DNA from: Viridibacterium silvisoli
GTDB lineage: Bacteria > Pseudomonadota > Gammaproteobacteria > Burkholderiales > Rhodocyclaceae
DNA: 64,000 nt
Direction: 5' to 3'
NCBI RefSeq assembly: GCF_036017035.1
Contig: NZ_JAYXHS010000003.1
Span: 186,001-250,000, forward strand
In this document: one piece after another, positions 32,394-41,660 of the stretch
Position numbering within the stretch: the first letter of the stretch is position 1
Layout: the number at the start of each line of letters is the position of its first letter
Position numbers and translations under genes: made by a program
The notes under the pieces: generated by a model
Seen by the model: only the letters and a program-made list of their open reading frames with translations
What the model was told of the DNA's origin: nothing
Database searches by the model: none

Positions 32394-33929
32394 TCAGAAC
32401 TGGAAGTACAGGAATTCGCTGGTGCCACCCGTCGCGAGAATGGCACACGCAGCGAGCACACCCAGACCGGCAGCCCATGCTGCGGTCGGCTTCCACTGCA
32501 GCCAGGCGGGGCGTCCGGCCGTGACTTTCTCCAGCACGGGTGCGTGCTGCACGAGGATCTGCTGCGTGTTCGGCAGACCCCAGATGATGAAGTACGAGAG
32601 CAGCATGACCAGCAATTCAGCCCGCGAGAAACTTGCACCACCAAAGCTGCCCAGGCCATTGGCGCCGAGCATCGCAGACAGCATCTGCAAGGCCGCTTCC
32701 GTCGACGGCGCGCGGAAGAAGATCACCGCGATGACGACCGACAGGTAGGTCAGCAGGACTTTCACGGGGCGCTTCCAGGCAGGCTCGGGCTGGCCCTTGG
32801 TCGCCTTCTTGGCCGGTGCGCGATAGACGCGCCAGGCGTTGTTGATGGACAGGTAAGTCGCGTGCATCAAACCGAAGATCAGGAACTGAAGACCTGCACC
32901 GTGCCACACGCCAGCGATGCCCATGGTGGCAAAGGTCGGGAACAGCACCATGGCGGCAAAACCGCCCGGCGTCGCCAGGGCCTTGCGCGACACGTCGAGG
33001 TCACGCTCCATGCGCCAGCGCGACACCTTCATCGCAATCGGATTGTAGAGATACAGGTTCAGGTAATTGGTCAGCGTGATGTGCCAGCGCTGCCAGTATT
33101 CGATGATGCTGGTCGATTTGAAGGGCGAGTTGAAATTCACCGGGAAGGTCACGTTGAAGATGCGCGCCAGGCCGATCGCCATGTCCGAATAGCCGGAGAA
33201 ATCGAAATACAGCTGCAGCGAGTAGGACAGTACGACATGCCAGGCCTCGCCTGCCGACAAGGCCCCGGTATGCGCGAAACCGCTGGCTACTGCAGCCGAA
33301 TGCGGGTCCGCCAACAGCGTCTTCTTGGCCAAGCCCATCACCAATAGCGCCAGCCCGATGGAGATATTGCTGGCGGAAACGCGGTAGGTTTTCTCGTCCG
33401 CATACTGCGGCATCATCTCCCTGTTATGCAGAATGGGGCCCGCCACCAGATGCGGGAAGAAGGTCACGAACATGATGTAGCTGAGGAAGCCGCGCTCCTC
33501 GGTCATGCCTTGCTTCACGTCGAGCAGGTAGCCGATCTGCGTGAAGGTGAAGAACGAGATGCCGATCGGCAAGGCAATCTCGTCGAAGTGCATGCTCAGG
33601 CCGAGGTGGGCATTGAGCGTCTGCACGATCGCAAAGAGATACTTGTAGTACGCCAGCGCGCCAAGGTCGACGACGATGGCCAGCGTCAGGAAGGCATTCT
33701 GCAGGCGCGGGCGTTGCGTGCGGCCGATGAGCTCCGACATGCCGTAGTTGAACAGGATGGAGCCGAGCAGCAAGGGCAGGAACGCCACGCTCCACCACGC
33801 GTAGAAAAACAGCGATGCGGAGATCAGCCAGCCAAGTGCCGGGCGCCTGCCGAAGCGCGCCAGGAAGAAATAGCCGGCCACCGTGATCGGCAAGAACAGG
33901 AAAATGAAAACGACGGAATTGAAAAGCAT
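32394..33929 (-). CDS. MBOAT family O-acyltransferase (AlgI/DltB-like)
   Basis: The 511-residue integral membrane protein has about ten helices. Family motifs include FLFLPITVAGYFFLARF, FFTFTQIGYLLDV, FPHLVAGPILH, YFDFSGYSDMAIGLARI, EYWQRWHITL and the catalytic histidine in GIAGVWHGAGLQF. AlgI-like proteins take acyl groups from a cytoplasmic donor and pass them across the membrane. The neighbouring ACP and FkbH genes suggest a carrier-bound donor rather than acetyl-CoA. That donor is an inference. Confidence 0.92.
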   Translation of the reverse strand: MLFNSVVFIFLFLPITVAGYFFLARFGRRPALGWLISASLFFYAWWSVAFLPLLLGSILFNYGMSELIGRTQRPRLQNAFLTLAIVVDLGALAYYKYLFAIVQTLNAHLGLSMHFDEIALPIGISFFTFTQIGYLLDVKQGMTEERGFLSYIMFVTFFPHLVAGPILHNREMMPQYADEKTYRVSASNISIGLALLVMGLAKKTLLADPHSAAVASGFAHTGALSAGEAWHVVLSYSLQLYFDFSGYSDMAIGLARIFNVTFPVNFNSPFKSTSIIEYWQRWHITLTNYLNLYLYNPIAMKVSRWRMERDLDVSRKALATPGGFAAMVLFPTFATMGIAGVWHGAGLQFLIFGLMHATYLSINNAWRVYRAPAKKATKGQPEPAWKRPVKVLLTYLSVVIAVIFFRAPSTEAALQMLSAMLGANGLGSFGGASFSRAELLVMLLSYFIIWGLPNTQQILVQHAPVLEKVTAGRPAWLQWKPTAAWAAGLGVLAACAILATGGTSEFLYFQF

Positions 33930-34052
33930 ACGGCTCCCCGAAACACGCCTGGCTTGATTCTGAAAACACAGGAGAGGTCTCTGCCCACTCCCGCTCCCTC
34001 CTGAATACTGAACAAGCCCGCGAGCCCCTCACCTGCGGCGCCTGTCAGCACC

Positions 34053-35963
34053 TCACACCGACAGTGCTGGACGTTGCACGACGAAAGGCAGCTCAATCGG
34101 CGTGACGCTGGCCACGTCGAGCGCCCAGCGGGTCGTGCCGTCCGCAGACGTCTCCAGCAGACTGAAGCCGAGCTTGGCGTAATGCTCTTTCACCAGCTCG
34201 TTACGTTCGGTCGGAATGTAGCTGCCCAGCAGTCGCTTGACGCCAGCCACGCGCGCATTCGTGAGTATTTCCTGCAGCACGCCCTGTTCGACTTTGCGCC
34301 CCAGCACCCGGCAACTCATCAGCCAGGTGTCGATGTCCCAATCATCGCCAAGCGGACGACAGATGATCACGCTGATCATGCCGTTGTCGCCGAGCGAATC
34401 AGCGAGGCGCACTTGCAGGGTGAACATATTCGCATCGGCAGCGGCCGCAGCAACATCGGCCTCCGTGTAACGCCGCGTCGTGAGATTGAACTGGTTCGAC
34501 TTGCTGATGAGCTGGGCGATGCGCGCGCGGCCAGTCTCGTCGAAGGGCTGCACGGTCATGACCATCGCCAGCGAAGCCAGGTAGGCGTCCATGTCGGTTG
34601 CCAGCTTCAGCATCGACACGCGGCGTGCATTGCCTTGGTAGAAGGCCGCGCGCTGACGATCCTCCTCGGAGAAAGCCACTGATTCGAAGTAGCCGGCACA
34701 CAACAAGGTACGGGCGTACAGCGCGGGATCTTCCGGCAACTCCGGCACGGCAACTTGTGGCAACTCGCTGCGCACCAGATTGCGCTCGACCGGGTTGTCG
34801 TCGAGGAATACGAAAGAGTCCAGCCCCAGCGACAACTCTTCGGCAATCGCCTTGATGTTGCTCGCCTTGTCATTCCAGTTGGCCTGGAACACGGCAATGT
34901 GCTCTTCACGCAGCAGCATCTCGGGATGCTCGCGAAACACGCGTCGTGCAATTTCGTCGGTATTCTTGGACGACACGGCGAGCACGATGCCACGCTCACG
35001 CAAGGCCAGCGCTGCGCGCTGCACCGAGAGGAAGGCCTCACCAGTCGCGTCGCCCTGCGCGATCTGGATGCCATCCATGCCATCGTCGCCAATGACACCG
35101 CCCCACACCGTGTTGTCCAGATCGAGCACGAGGCAGCGACGGCTCTTGCCCTTGCACGCACCGAGCAGCCCGGCCAGCCGGTCCGCGTACAGCGGCACAC
35201 ACGCGTCGGCAAAGGGCAGCTTGGCCATGTTCCATTGCGTCGGCTCGTGCCAGTTGGCGAGACCGACGGTTTCCGCCAGTCCGGCCACATCGAGCAGACG
35301 GTCTTCGCTGCCCGTAACCGCTTCGGCGATGCCGAGATTCAGGCGCGCCACGAGCTGCTGCATGGAGCCCGGCAGGGCCATGTCGAAACTGCCGAAAAGG
35401 GGCTCGGGTGGTCGCGCCACCGTCTGCACGATGCAGATCGACTTGCCGTTTGCGCGCAGGCCAGCGCGGATCGTTTCGATGTGCGCGAGTGCCGACTTGA
35501 GCGTCGCCTCGGCCGCATCGGCATCGCCCGGTGTCGCCCACAACGGCAGGCCGCGATGATCGAGTGCAATCAGCACCGCATCGAGCTGCGCGCGGTTGAT
35601 GCGTGAATCAGCTTGCAGGGCTTCCTGCACGACCTGGTCGAAATCCGCCTCAACACAGGTCAGTGCAATGCCGTGCCGCGCGGCACTCGTCACCAGTGCC
35701 GGCACCAGCATGTCAGTCGTCGCGTTGCTTACGATGCCGAGACTGAACGGCGTGAGCGGCGCGAGCGACCAGCCCGCCTGCTGAGCATGCGCAATGGCCT
35801 TGGCCACGCGATTGATATTGTTGGTATCGAGGGCAAATGCAGCCAGTTGGCGAACGCGCTGGCCGAAATCATCGGGACTTGCAACGAGCGCCCGGCAACG
35901 CTTCGATACATCTGCGGGCGGACGCTGCAACCACGACAGTTCTGTCAGCAGGTCGGCCCCCAT
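34053..35963 (-). CDS. FkbH-like HAD-IIIC phosphatase with GNAT domain
   Basis: The 636-residue protein has an N-terminal ~200-residue region (FSLGIVSNATTDMLVPALV, SGNH-like in the family), then the HAD domain with CLVLDLDNTVWGGVIGDDG (catalytic DxD near residue 280), VSSKNTDEI and VFLDDNPVERNLVR. The C-terminus is GNAT-like (LADSLGDNGMISVIICR, RVLGRKVEQGVLQ). FkbH proteins take phosphoglycerate from 1,3-bisphosphoglycerate and load a glyceryl unit onto an acyl carrier protein. An ACP gene lies two genes upstream. The actual acyl group here is inferred. Confidence 0.9.
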   Translation of the reverse strand: MGADLLTELSWLQRPPADVSKRCRALVASPDDFGQRVRQLAAFALDTNNINRVAKAIAHAQQAGWSLAPLTPFSLGIVSNATTDMLVPALVTSAARHGIALTCVEADFDQVVQEALQADSRINRAQLDAVLIALDHRGLPLWATPGDADAAEATLKSALAHIETIRAGLRANGKSICIVQTVARPPEPLFGSFDMALPGSMQQLVARLNLGIAEAVTGSEDRLLDVAGLAETVGLANWHEPTQWNMAKLPFADACVPLYADRLAGLLGACKGKSRRCLVLDLDNTVWGGVIGDDGMDGIQIAQGDATGEAFLSVQRAALALRERGIVLAVSSKNTDEIARRVFREHPEMLLREEHIAVFQANWNDKASNIKAIAEELSLGLDSFVFLDDNPVERNLVRSELPQVAVPELPEDPALYARTLLCAGYFESVAFSEEDRQRAAFYQGNARRVSMLKLATDMDAYLASLAMVMTVQPFDETGRARIAQLISKSNQFNLTTRRYTEADVAAAAADANMFTLQVRLADSLGDNGMISVIICRPLGDDWDIDTWLMSCRVLGRKVEQGVLQEILTNARVAGVKRLLGSYIPTERNELVKEHYAKLGFSLLETSADGTTRWALDVASVTPIELPFVVQRPALSV

Positions 35964-35966
35964 GCC

Positions 35967-36422
35967 TCAGCTCCCGAGGTCCATTGGCGGAACATCGCCG
36001 TGGATGAATTCGATCAGGCCGAAGTTGGCGACGTGATGGAAGGACACCTCCCGCCCACCAAAAAGAATGGCCGGCCGTGGTTCGACCAAGGCCAGTAGCT
36101 GCAAGCCTGTCTCGGCCATCGCGGCGAGCGTGCCGGGCACGTCAGGCGCGGTGTAGCAGATGTGGTAAATCAGGCTGTCACGCCGCTTGAGCATGTTGTC
36201 GATTGGCGAAGGCTCATCCCCAGGCCAGATCACCTCAACCGCTGGCATGCTCTCGTGGTAGCGCATCACGAGATTGACGCCTTGCAATGGGTCGAACATC
36301 GGTTCGCCGCCGCGATAGCCGAGCGCATCCAGATAGGTAAAAGCGGCGTCCGGCGCATGCACGGCAAGGCCGAAGTGATGAAATGCCAAGCCGAAGCGCT
36401 TGTCGAGGGACGGCGCCGACAC
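35967..36422 (-). CDS. VOC family (glyoxalase-fold) protein
   Basis: The 151-residue single-chain VOC protein has paired beta-alpha-beta-beta-beta units. Likely metal ligands lie in AFHHFGLAV (histidine), AVEVIWP (glutamate), SLIYHICY (histidine) and FGLIEFIHG (glutamate), the arrangement of methylmalonyl-CoA epimerase and related enzymes. It is set tightly between the ACP and FkbH genes (three bases each way), so it probably acts on the carrier-bound or precursor acyl unit, perhaps as an epimerase. The reaction is not known. Confidence 0.82.
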   Translation of the reverse strand: MSAPSLDKRFGLAFHHFGLAVHAPDAAFTYLDALGYRGGEPMFDPLQGVNLVMRYHESMPAVEVIWPGDEPSPIDNMLKRRDSLIYHICYTAPDVPGTLAAMAETGLQLLALVEPRPAILFGGREVSFHHVANFGLIEFIHGDVPPMDLGS

Positions 36423-36425
36423 GAC

Positions 36426-36671
36426 TCAGACTTTCGACTGGATCAGGCTTGCGAATTCGCCGACGTTCTTGAGCTTGCCAACTTCGCCGGCCGAGAACTT
36501 GATGCCGAAGGCCTTTTCTACCGTCAGCGCCAGACGGATGTGGGCAATGCTGTCCCACCCATCCACATCCTGCGCCGTCAGCTCGGGCGTCAATACGAGC
36601 GTATCGTCGTCGAACGCATCCTGAAAAATCCCGGTCAAACGCGCATACAGGTCTGTCATTTCCATTTTCAT
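36426..36671 (-). CDS. Acyl carrier protein (FkbH cluster)
   Basis: The 81-residue protein has the phosphopantetheine site GWDSIAHIRLAL with its serine, preceded by an acidic helical region and followed by a helix with VEKAFGIKF. The ATG at 36671 has AGGG seven bases upstream; two more methionines follow within five codons. It heads the ACP-VOC-FkbH set and should carry the acyl unit made by FkbH. It differs from the fatty-acid ACP, which has a GADSLDTVEL site. Confidence 0.93.
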   Translation of the reverse strand: MKMEMTDLYARLTGIFQDAFDDDTLVLTPELTAQDVDGWDSIAHIRLALTVEKAFGIKFSAGEVGKLKNVGEFASLIQSKV

Positions 36672-36960
36672 TCACGCCCTGAGATGTTCGTTGCGAAAGC
36701 CCGCATGCACCGACTTGCGGCAGCCGCCTGCATCGGAAGCAGTATTGGCGACAGCGCCTCGCCAGATAGCCAAATACAGCACGATTCAGGCCATTTTTCC
36801 GTCACGGCACAAAGATTGGAGCACGATTCACCAAACATCGACTGAACCTGCCCCCTTGGCCACCTGCCGTGGTCATGACGCCGTAACACGCCTGCGGTCT
36901 GCCCGGGCGCTCCCTCTGCTGCGATACAATTCCCGGGTTAAAACTCGCTTGGCCCTGATC

Positions 36961-37851
36961 ATGGCAGACACCCAGACACTCGCACCCGCCCTCAAAGCCG
37001 AAATCCTTGCCGAAGCCCTGCCGTACATCAAGCGCTTCTACGACAAGACCATTGTCATCAAGTACGGCGGCAACGCCATGACCGACGAGAAGCTCAAGGA
37101 CTGCTTCGCGCGGGATGTGGTGCTGCTCAAACTCGTCGGCATGAACCCGGTAGTCGTGCACGGCGGTGGCCCGCAGATCGACGACCTGCTCAAGCGCCTC
37201 GGCAAGCAGGGCCAGTTCATCCAGGGCATGCGTGTCACTGACGAAGAGACGATGGACATCGTCGAAATGGTCCTGGGCGGCCAGGTCAATAAGGACATCG
37301 TCAACCTGATCAATCGCCATGGCGGCAAGGCCGTCGGCCTGACCGGGCAGGACGGCGCCTTCATCCGCGCCCGCAAGCTGATGATGCCCAATAAGGAAAA
37401 GCCGGAAGAAATGCTCGATATCGGCCAGGTCGGCGAGATCTCGGCGATCGATCCGTCCATCATCAGCTTCCTCGATACCGGCGACTTCATCCCGGTGATT
37501 GCGCCGATCGGTGTCGGCAGCGAAGGCGAGACCTACAACATCAACGCCGACGTGGTAGCCGGCAAGCTCGCCGAAGTGCTCAAGGCCGAGAAGCTGGTGC
37601 TCCTCACCAATACGCCCGGCGTGCTCGACAAGAGCGGCAAGTTGCTGACCGGTCTGACGCCCAAGCAGATCGACGACCTGGTCGCCGATGGCACCCTGTC
37701 CGGCGGCATGCTGCCGAAGATCAGCTCGGCGCTGGATGCAGCACGCAATGGCGTGCGTTCGGTGCACATCATCGACGGTCGTGTGGAACACTGCCTGTTG
37801 CTCGAGATCCTGTCGCACCACGGTGTCGGCACGATGATCAAGAGCCATTGA
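36961..37851 (+). CDS. argB: Acetylglutamate kinase
   Basis: ArgB phosphorylates N-acetylglutamate in arginine synthesis. The 296-residue protein begins after ATG at 36961 (the in-frame stretch upstream has no protein character). It has IVIKYGGNAM, the VVHGGGPQIDDLLKRLG loop, GQVNKDIVNLIN, YNINADVVAGKLAEVLKAEKLVLLTNTPGV and KISSALDAARNGV. All substrate-binding motifs are present. A TACAAT box at 36925-36930 could be part of its promoter. Confidence 0.98.
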   Translation: MADTQTLAPALKAEILAEALPYIKRFYDKTIVIKYGGNAMTDEKLKDCFARDVVLLKLVGMNPVVVHGGGPQIDDLLKRLGKQGQFIQGMRVTDEETMDIVEMVLGGQVNKDIVNLINRHGGKAVGLTGQDGAFIRARKLMMPNKEKPEEMLDIGQVGEISAIDPSIISFLDTGDFIPVIAPIGVGSEGETYNINADVVAGKLAEVLKAEKLVLLTNTPGVLDKSGKLLTGLTPKQIDDLVADGTLSGGMLPKISSALDAARNGVRSVHIIDGRVEHCLLLEILSHHGVGTMIKSH

Positions 37852-37902
37852 TCGCGCACGAACGCCCACATACCTGACAACCCCTCTCCGGCTTCCTTGG
37901 CA

Positions 37903-39468
37903 ATGACATCCAGCACGCCTGATCTTCCGGCAGGTCGCGTTTCGCGCCTGCCTGTCTTTGCCTTGGGCCTCGCCATCCTGGCAATCGGCATCGTATTGCG
38001 CATCCTGCCGATAGGTCGTGAAGGGTTCTGGTATGACGAGATGTTTGCGGCGTCCTATACCAACCTGTCCGTCATACAGACTTTCATCGCGGTCTTGCGC
38101 TTTGAAATTCACCCGCCATTGTTCTACATGCAGCTCACGGCCTGGAGCGGACTGGGGCACAGCGACACCTGGCTGATGCTCAACTCGGTGACCTGGAGTT
38201 CAGTGACGCTGATCAGCATCGCAGTGTTTGCAGGGCGCCGTTTTGGTCGCCAGGCGGGGCTGGCCGCCATGGCAGTCTGCGCCTTCCTCGGCAGCGAAAT
38301 CTATTTCGCCGGCGAGTTGCGTCAGTACGCCATGCTCTGCGCAGTTGCGACACTGACCTGGGCGGCAGCCGAACACTTCCTGGCGAATCGCAGCTTCAAG
38401 GGAGCCCTGCCACTGGGCATCGCCCTGTTCCCCATGGCGGCCATGCACAGCGCGGCCAGCCTGATCATGCTCTCGGGCCTGGTCCTCTATCTTTTCCCCT
38501 ATGCGAGCCTCCTAAACAAGACGCGACAGCGCACCGAACTGTGGCGCTGGCTGCGCATTTCAGTGCTGGCCGGCGTTGCCATGCTGCCTTGGCTGATCAA
38601 CGCAAATTTCCGCAGTATTTCGCATACCCACAATGCATCGCTGGCAGACGGTGCGCATACTGTCGGCGGCTGGATTCTGGGCTATGGCGATGCCTTCATG
38701 AGCCCCACACCCTATGCGGTGGTCGCCATCGCATTGGGGGCAGCCTTGCTGGTGAGCGCCTGGGCTGTGAGGGAGGTCAGGCGCCTCGCGGTCTGTATGG
38801 TGTTCTGGCCTTTGTTCTTCGGCATGGTCTTGTCAATTGCCATACGCCCGATCTGGCTGGACCGCGTCTTTGCGTTCTGCGCGCCGTTTGCAGCCATCGT
38901 GCTGGGCGCTGCGCTGGTGCAACTGTTCGAGAAATGCAGGCAGCCTGCCGCACGCACGCTCCTCAGCGTGATCCTTGCCGCATGCGCCATCGGCTGCGCC
39001 TGGGCGGCATGGCAGCAGGCCATTGAGCCGCGCAAGACGCAGTATCGGGAACTGGCGGCCGACATCATCGCCCACAAGGCCGATGGTGAATTCGTGTACG
39101 TGCCCGACAACATCATCTACTGGGGCGTGGCGCGCTATCTGGTTGGCCCCGAGTGGGGCAGCATGCTGGAAGTGCAGGATCCGGAGCGGGCCGACTCATC
39201 GGAAGCCTGGCGCAAGATCTACGCACGCCTGGGCACACAGAAGCTCAATTGGCTAGGCCTGTTGCCGCGCACGCGACAGGTCGACTCACCCGCCGGCCCG
39301 CTCATTATCGGCTGGTCCCCTGTGCCGGCCATGCAGACAGCGAAGCGTTTCTGGCTGGTGGGCAACAACGGCCTGAACCCGGCGGACCTCATCTCATGCC
39401 CGCAACATCTGGTCAGCACGCGGAAGTACACCGGCCTGCAATTGCATCACGTGACCTGCATGCGCTGA
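37903..39468 (+). CDS. GT-C type membrane glycosyltransferase (family 39-like)
   Basis: The 521-residue membrane protein has about ten to twelve helices. Near the N-terminus it has GREGFWYDEMFAASYT, where the DE pair is typical of polyprenyl-phosphate-sugar transferases, and then EIHPPLFYMQL (HPPL motif), GRRFGRQAGLAAMAVCAF and SEIYFAGELRQYAML. Such enzymes use lipid-linked sugars on the outer face of the inner membrane. The C-terminal ~90 residues are soluble (DIIAHKADGEFVYVPDNIIYWG). An in-frame TTG lies two codons before the ATG. Acceptor and sugar are unknown; the neighbourhood suggests the polysaccharide. Confidence 0.85.
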   Translation: MTSSTPDLPAGRVSRLPVFALGLAILAIGIVLRILPIGREGFWYDEMFAASYTNLSVIQTFIAVLRFEIHPPLFYMQLTAWSGLGHSDTWLMLNSVTWSSVTLISIAVFAGRRFGRQAGLAAMAVCAFLGSEIYFAGELRQYAMLCAVATLTWAAAEHFLANRSFKGALPLGIALFPMAAMHSAASLIMLSGLVLYLFPYASLLNKTRQRTELWRWLRISVLAGVAMLPWLINANFRSISHTHNASLADGAHTVGGWILGYGDAFMSPTPYAVVAIALGAALLVSAWAVREVRRLAVCMVFWPLFFGMVLSIAIRPIWLDRVFAFCAPFAAIVLGAALVQLFEKCRQPAARTLLSVILAACAIGCAWAAWQQAIEPRKTQYRELAADIIAHKADGEFVYVPDNIIYWGVARYLVGPEWGSMLEVQDPERADSSEAWRKIYARLGTQKLNWLGLLPRTRQVDSPAGPLIIGWSPVPAMQTAKRFWLVGNNGLNPADLISCPQHLVSTRKYTGLQLHHVTCMR

Positions 39469-39492
39469 ACCACAAACTGCAGACGCGTTTGT

Positions 39493-40329
39493 TCAGCCCT
39501 GGCCTTGTCTGGCAGTGGCCTTGACGTCGCCAAGCAAGGTAAGACTGTGCTCGGCGAGTCGTTGATGATCTCGTGATGAGGAGAAGGTGTGGTCTGCGTC
39601 CGACAGGCTTGCGCAAGGCAAGTCAGCACGACTGCCAAGCACTTGCAGGAACTCCTGGCCCGTCAGGTCATGCTCGGCAATCACGATCCGCAGCACACCC
39701 TTGAAAGCATGCAAGGCTTCGAGCAAGCGCTCAGGCAGCGCATTGCCGGGGGCATCGGCAGCTTGCCGCGCAATGCGCCAGTTGCGCAGCCATTCACGCC
39801 CGCTGTGCAATATGCCGACACGCCCTGTGAACACCTTGCGCCAGAAGGCCCATGACGCCATCTGGCGGCGGTAATAGCTGGCTACCAGCGTCTTGGCCTG
39901 GACCTGCCCCGTACGCACCCATGGATTGGCCAGCAACAAACCCGCAACACGCGGATCGGCAGGCGCATACAGCGCCGCGGCGCTCGCGCCGTCGCAAAGC
40001 CCCCACAGCACAATGCGCTCAACGCTCGGCATCTCTTTCTGTAGCAGGTCGATGGCAGCGCGCAACGCCATGACGTTGTCCTCAAATCCACGCAGGACGC
40101 CTTCCGAGTCACCGAGACCGGGCAAATCGAACCGCAGGCAGGGGTAGCCTGCCGCCGCGAAATTACGTGCGAGACGCAGAAACTGGCGATGACTGCCCGC
40201 GCGCACCTGGTGGCCGCCGGTGACGAACACCACTCCGACCGCACCTGGCGTCGATGGCAACTGCAGGGTTGCGACCAGACGCTGGCCATCGGCCTCGATC
40301 AGCGCGGCGCGCGTCATCTCGAAACTCAT
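39493..40329 (-). CDS. Exosortase A-associated hydrolase 1
   Basis: The 278-residue alpha/beta hydrolase matches the group called hydrolase 1 of exosortase A systems. The nucleophile elbow reads LWGLCDGASAAALYA, with cysteine in place of serine. The acid is probably in AEHDLTGQEF and the histidine in SDADHTFSSSRDHQ. Other marks are VVFVTGGHQVRAGSHRQFLRLARNFAAAGYP and FDLPGLGDSEG. It may cleave a thioester or ester in the acyl pathway of the locus. The start overlaps the end of hydrolase 2 by four bases. Confidence 0.9.
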   Translation of the reverse strand: MSFEMTRAALIEADGQRLVATLQLPSTPGAVGVVFVTGGHQVRAGSHRQFLRLARNFAAAGYPCLRFDLPGLGDSEGVLRGFEDNVMALRAAIDLLQKEMPSVERIVLWGLCDGASAAALYAPADPRVAGLLLANPWVRTGQVQAKTLVASYYRRQMASWAFWRKVFTGRVGILHSGREWLRNWRIARQAADAPGNALPERLLEALHAFKGVLRIVIAEHDLTGQEFLQVLGSRADLPCASLSDADHTFSSSRDHQRLAEHSLTLLGDVKATARQGQG

Positions 40330-41180
40330 GACGAGATCAACCTGATCAGGCCCAGCGTCTTTTCACCGAGGCCAGGCGTCAGGGGCGCTTCGTAAAGCGT
40401 CCAGAACTGGGGCGATTCGGCCACCGCCGATGCAATGCGCATGCCCTGTTCGCGCCAGCTCTCGCACAGGCGTTCGATGGCAGGAGAGTGGCCGCGCTCG
40501 GCCTCACCATCAGGCCGCGAGCGGAATTCCAGACACGCCGCACGACCGCACTTTCCCTTGTCCCAGCTCAGCACCTGCGCTTCAATCGCATGCGCCAGGT
40601 TGGCAGACAAGGTATAGCCCGCCACATCGACGGCACCTCCGGTATTCAGTTGCTCGCGCAGTCGGCCGAGAATCTCCGCCGCATTGGCAGACTCCGCTAC
40701 GGCCCACTCCGAGGCGAGCTTCATGCGCAGAAAGCTATCCAGCACGGAGCGCCCGGCGGCAACGGGCTGCCAACCGACGATCCCGGCGGGCAAGACCTCC
40801 GCCACGACGCTGGCTGCGAGCAATGCCCCTGCCCGCACGCCGACCAGCCACAAGGGTGCGGCCTGGAGCTTGGCCTGGCGCTTGCGCAACCAGTCTGCGG
40901 CTTCGATGACATTGCTGCGCCAGACCTCCCAGCTTGCCTCGCCCAGATCTCCCGCACTCTCGCCGGTACCGAACGGATCGACAAGCAGGCTGGCAAATCC
41001 CTGGGCCTGACATTCGTGCGCAGCCGCAACGATGTGACGACGCGCGCAGTTGGCCTCTTCGGCAAATGGCTGCAACCACAGCAAGGTACCGCGCAGGGTC
41101 GGTCCGCTATGCGGCAGATGCAAGGCGTAAAGCCCGCCACTGGTTGAGGGAAGAAAGAAAGGATGAAGGTCGGATTTCAC
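40326..41180 (-). CDS. Exosortase A-associated hydrolase 2
   Basis: The 284-residue alpha/beta-hydrolase-like protein is of the type called hydrolase 2 of exosortase A systems: PHSGPTLRGTLLWLQPFAEEANCARRHI and VDPFGTGESAGDLGEASWEVWR. At the position of the nucleophile elbow it reads LVGVRAGALLAASV, with arginine where serine would be, so it may not be a classical hydrolase; a scaffold role is possible. It is coupled to hydrolase 1 and lies 26 bases after the ACP stop. Confidence 0.88.
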   Translation of the reverse strand: MKSDLHPFFLPSTSGGLYALHLPHSGPTLRGTLLWLQPFAEEANCARRHIVAAAHECQAQGFASLLVDPFGTGESAGDLGEASWEVWRSNVIEAADWLRKRQAKLQAAPLWLVGVRAGALLAASVVAEVLPAGIVGWQPVAAGRSVLDSFLRMKLASEWAVAESANAAEILGRLREQLNTGGAVDVAGYTLSANLAHAIEAQVLSWDKGKCGRAACLEFRSRPDGEAERGHSPAIERLCESWREQGMRIASAVAESPQFWTLYEAPLTPGLGEKTLGLIRLISS

Positions 41181-41206
41181 TGCGCGTGAAGGGCTGGAGG
41201 GCCGGG

Positions 41207-41455
41207 CTAGGAAAGCTTGTCCTGCACGAAGCGCAACAGGCTGCCGAAGGTGGCAAAGCTGCTGCCATCAATTTCGTCGTCAGCGAGGTAAATACCGAAA
41301 TGCTCTTCCATGCCGGCAATGATGCCGACCACGGCCATGGAATCAAGCTCGGGTAAGGCCCCGAGTAAGGCCGTTTCATCACTGAACTGCTGTGCACGCC
41401 CCTCAAGCCCCAGAACGTCGTCGAGCACCACAGCCAGTTCCTTGCGAATATCCAA
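41207..41455 (-). CDS. Acyl carrier protein, exosortase A system-associated
   Basis: The protein reads M-DIRKELAVVLDDVLGLEG and has the carrier site ALPELDSMAVVGIIAGMEEHFG with the DSM serine. A TTG at 41455 is preferred as start since GGGAG lies six bases upstream; a GTG one codon before is possible, and upstream ATGs have no suitable ribosome site. The small ACP (82 residues) should carry the group handled by the AMP-ligase and hydrolases of the same locus. Confidence 0.88.
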   Translation of the reverse strand: MDIRKELAVVLDDVLGLEGRAQQFSDETALLGALPELDSMAVVGIIAGMEEHFGIYLADDEIDGSSFATFGSLLRFVQDKLS

Positions 41456-41660
41456 CACGTGCTCCCGCTTCGTGGCCCGCTTCCATGGGGCCTTGAAAAC
41501 CTGCATGCCCCTGCATGCAATTTGGTTCGGCAACGTGTCGGCCATTACGGGCGCCATGTTGCCAAGGCCGGTATTATAGGCAGATGGCCCAGATTTGGCG
41601 CTTCGATGTCTCACTGGACGAGAACAGCATCACTTGTTTGCGTCGGCACTGCAATCAGGA

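Noticed and set aside
36925..36930. TACAAT as argB promoter -10 box
   Set aside because: No acceptable -35 box lies 16-19 bases upstream, so it is noted only in the argB entry.
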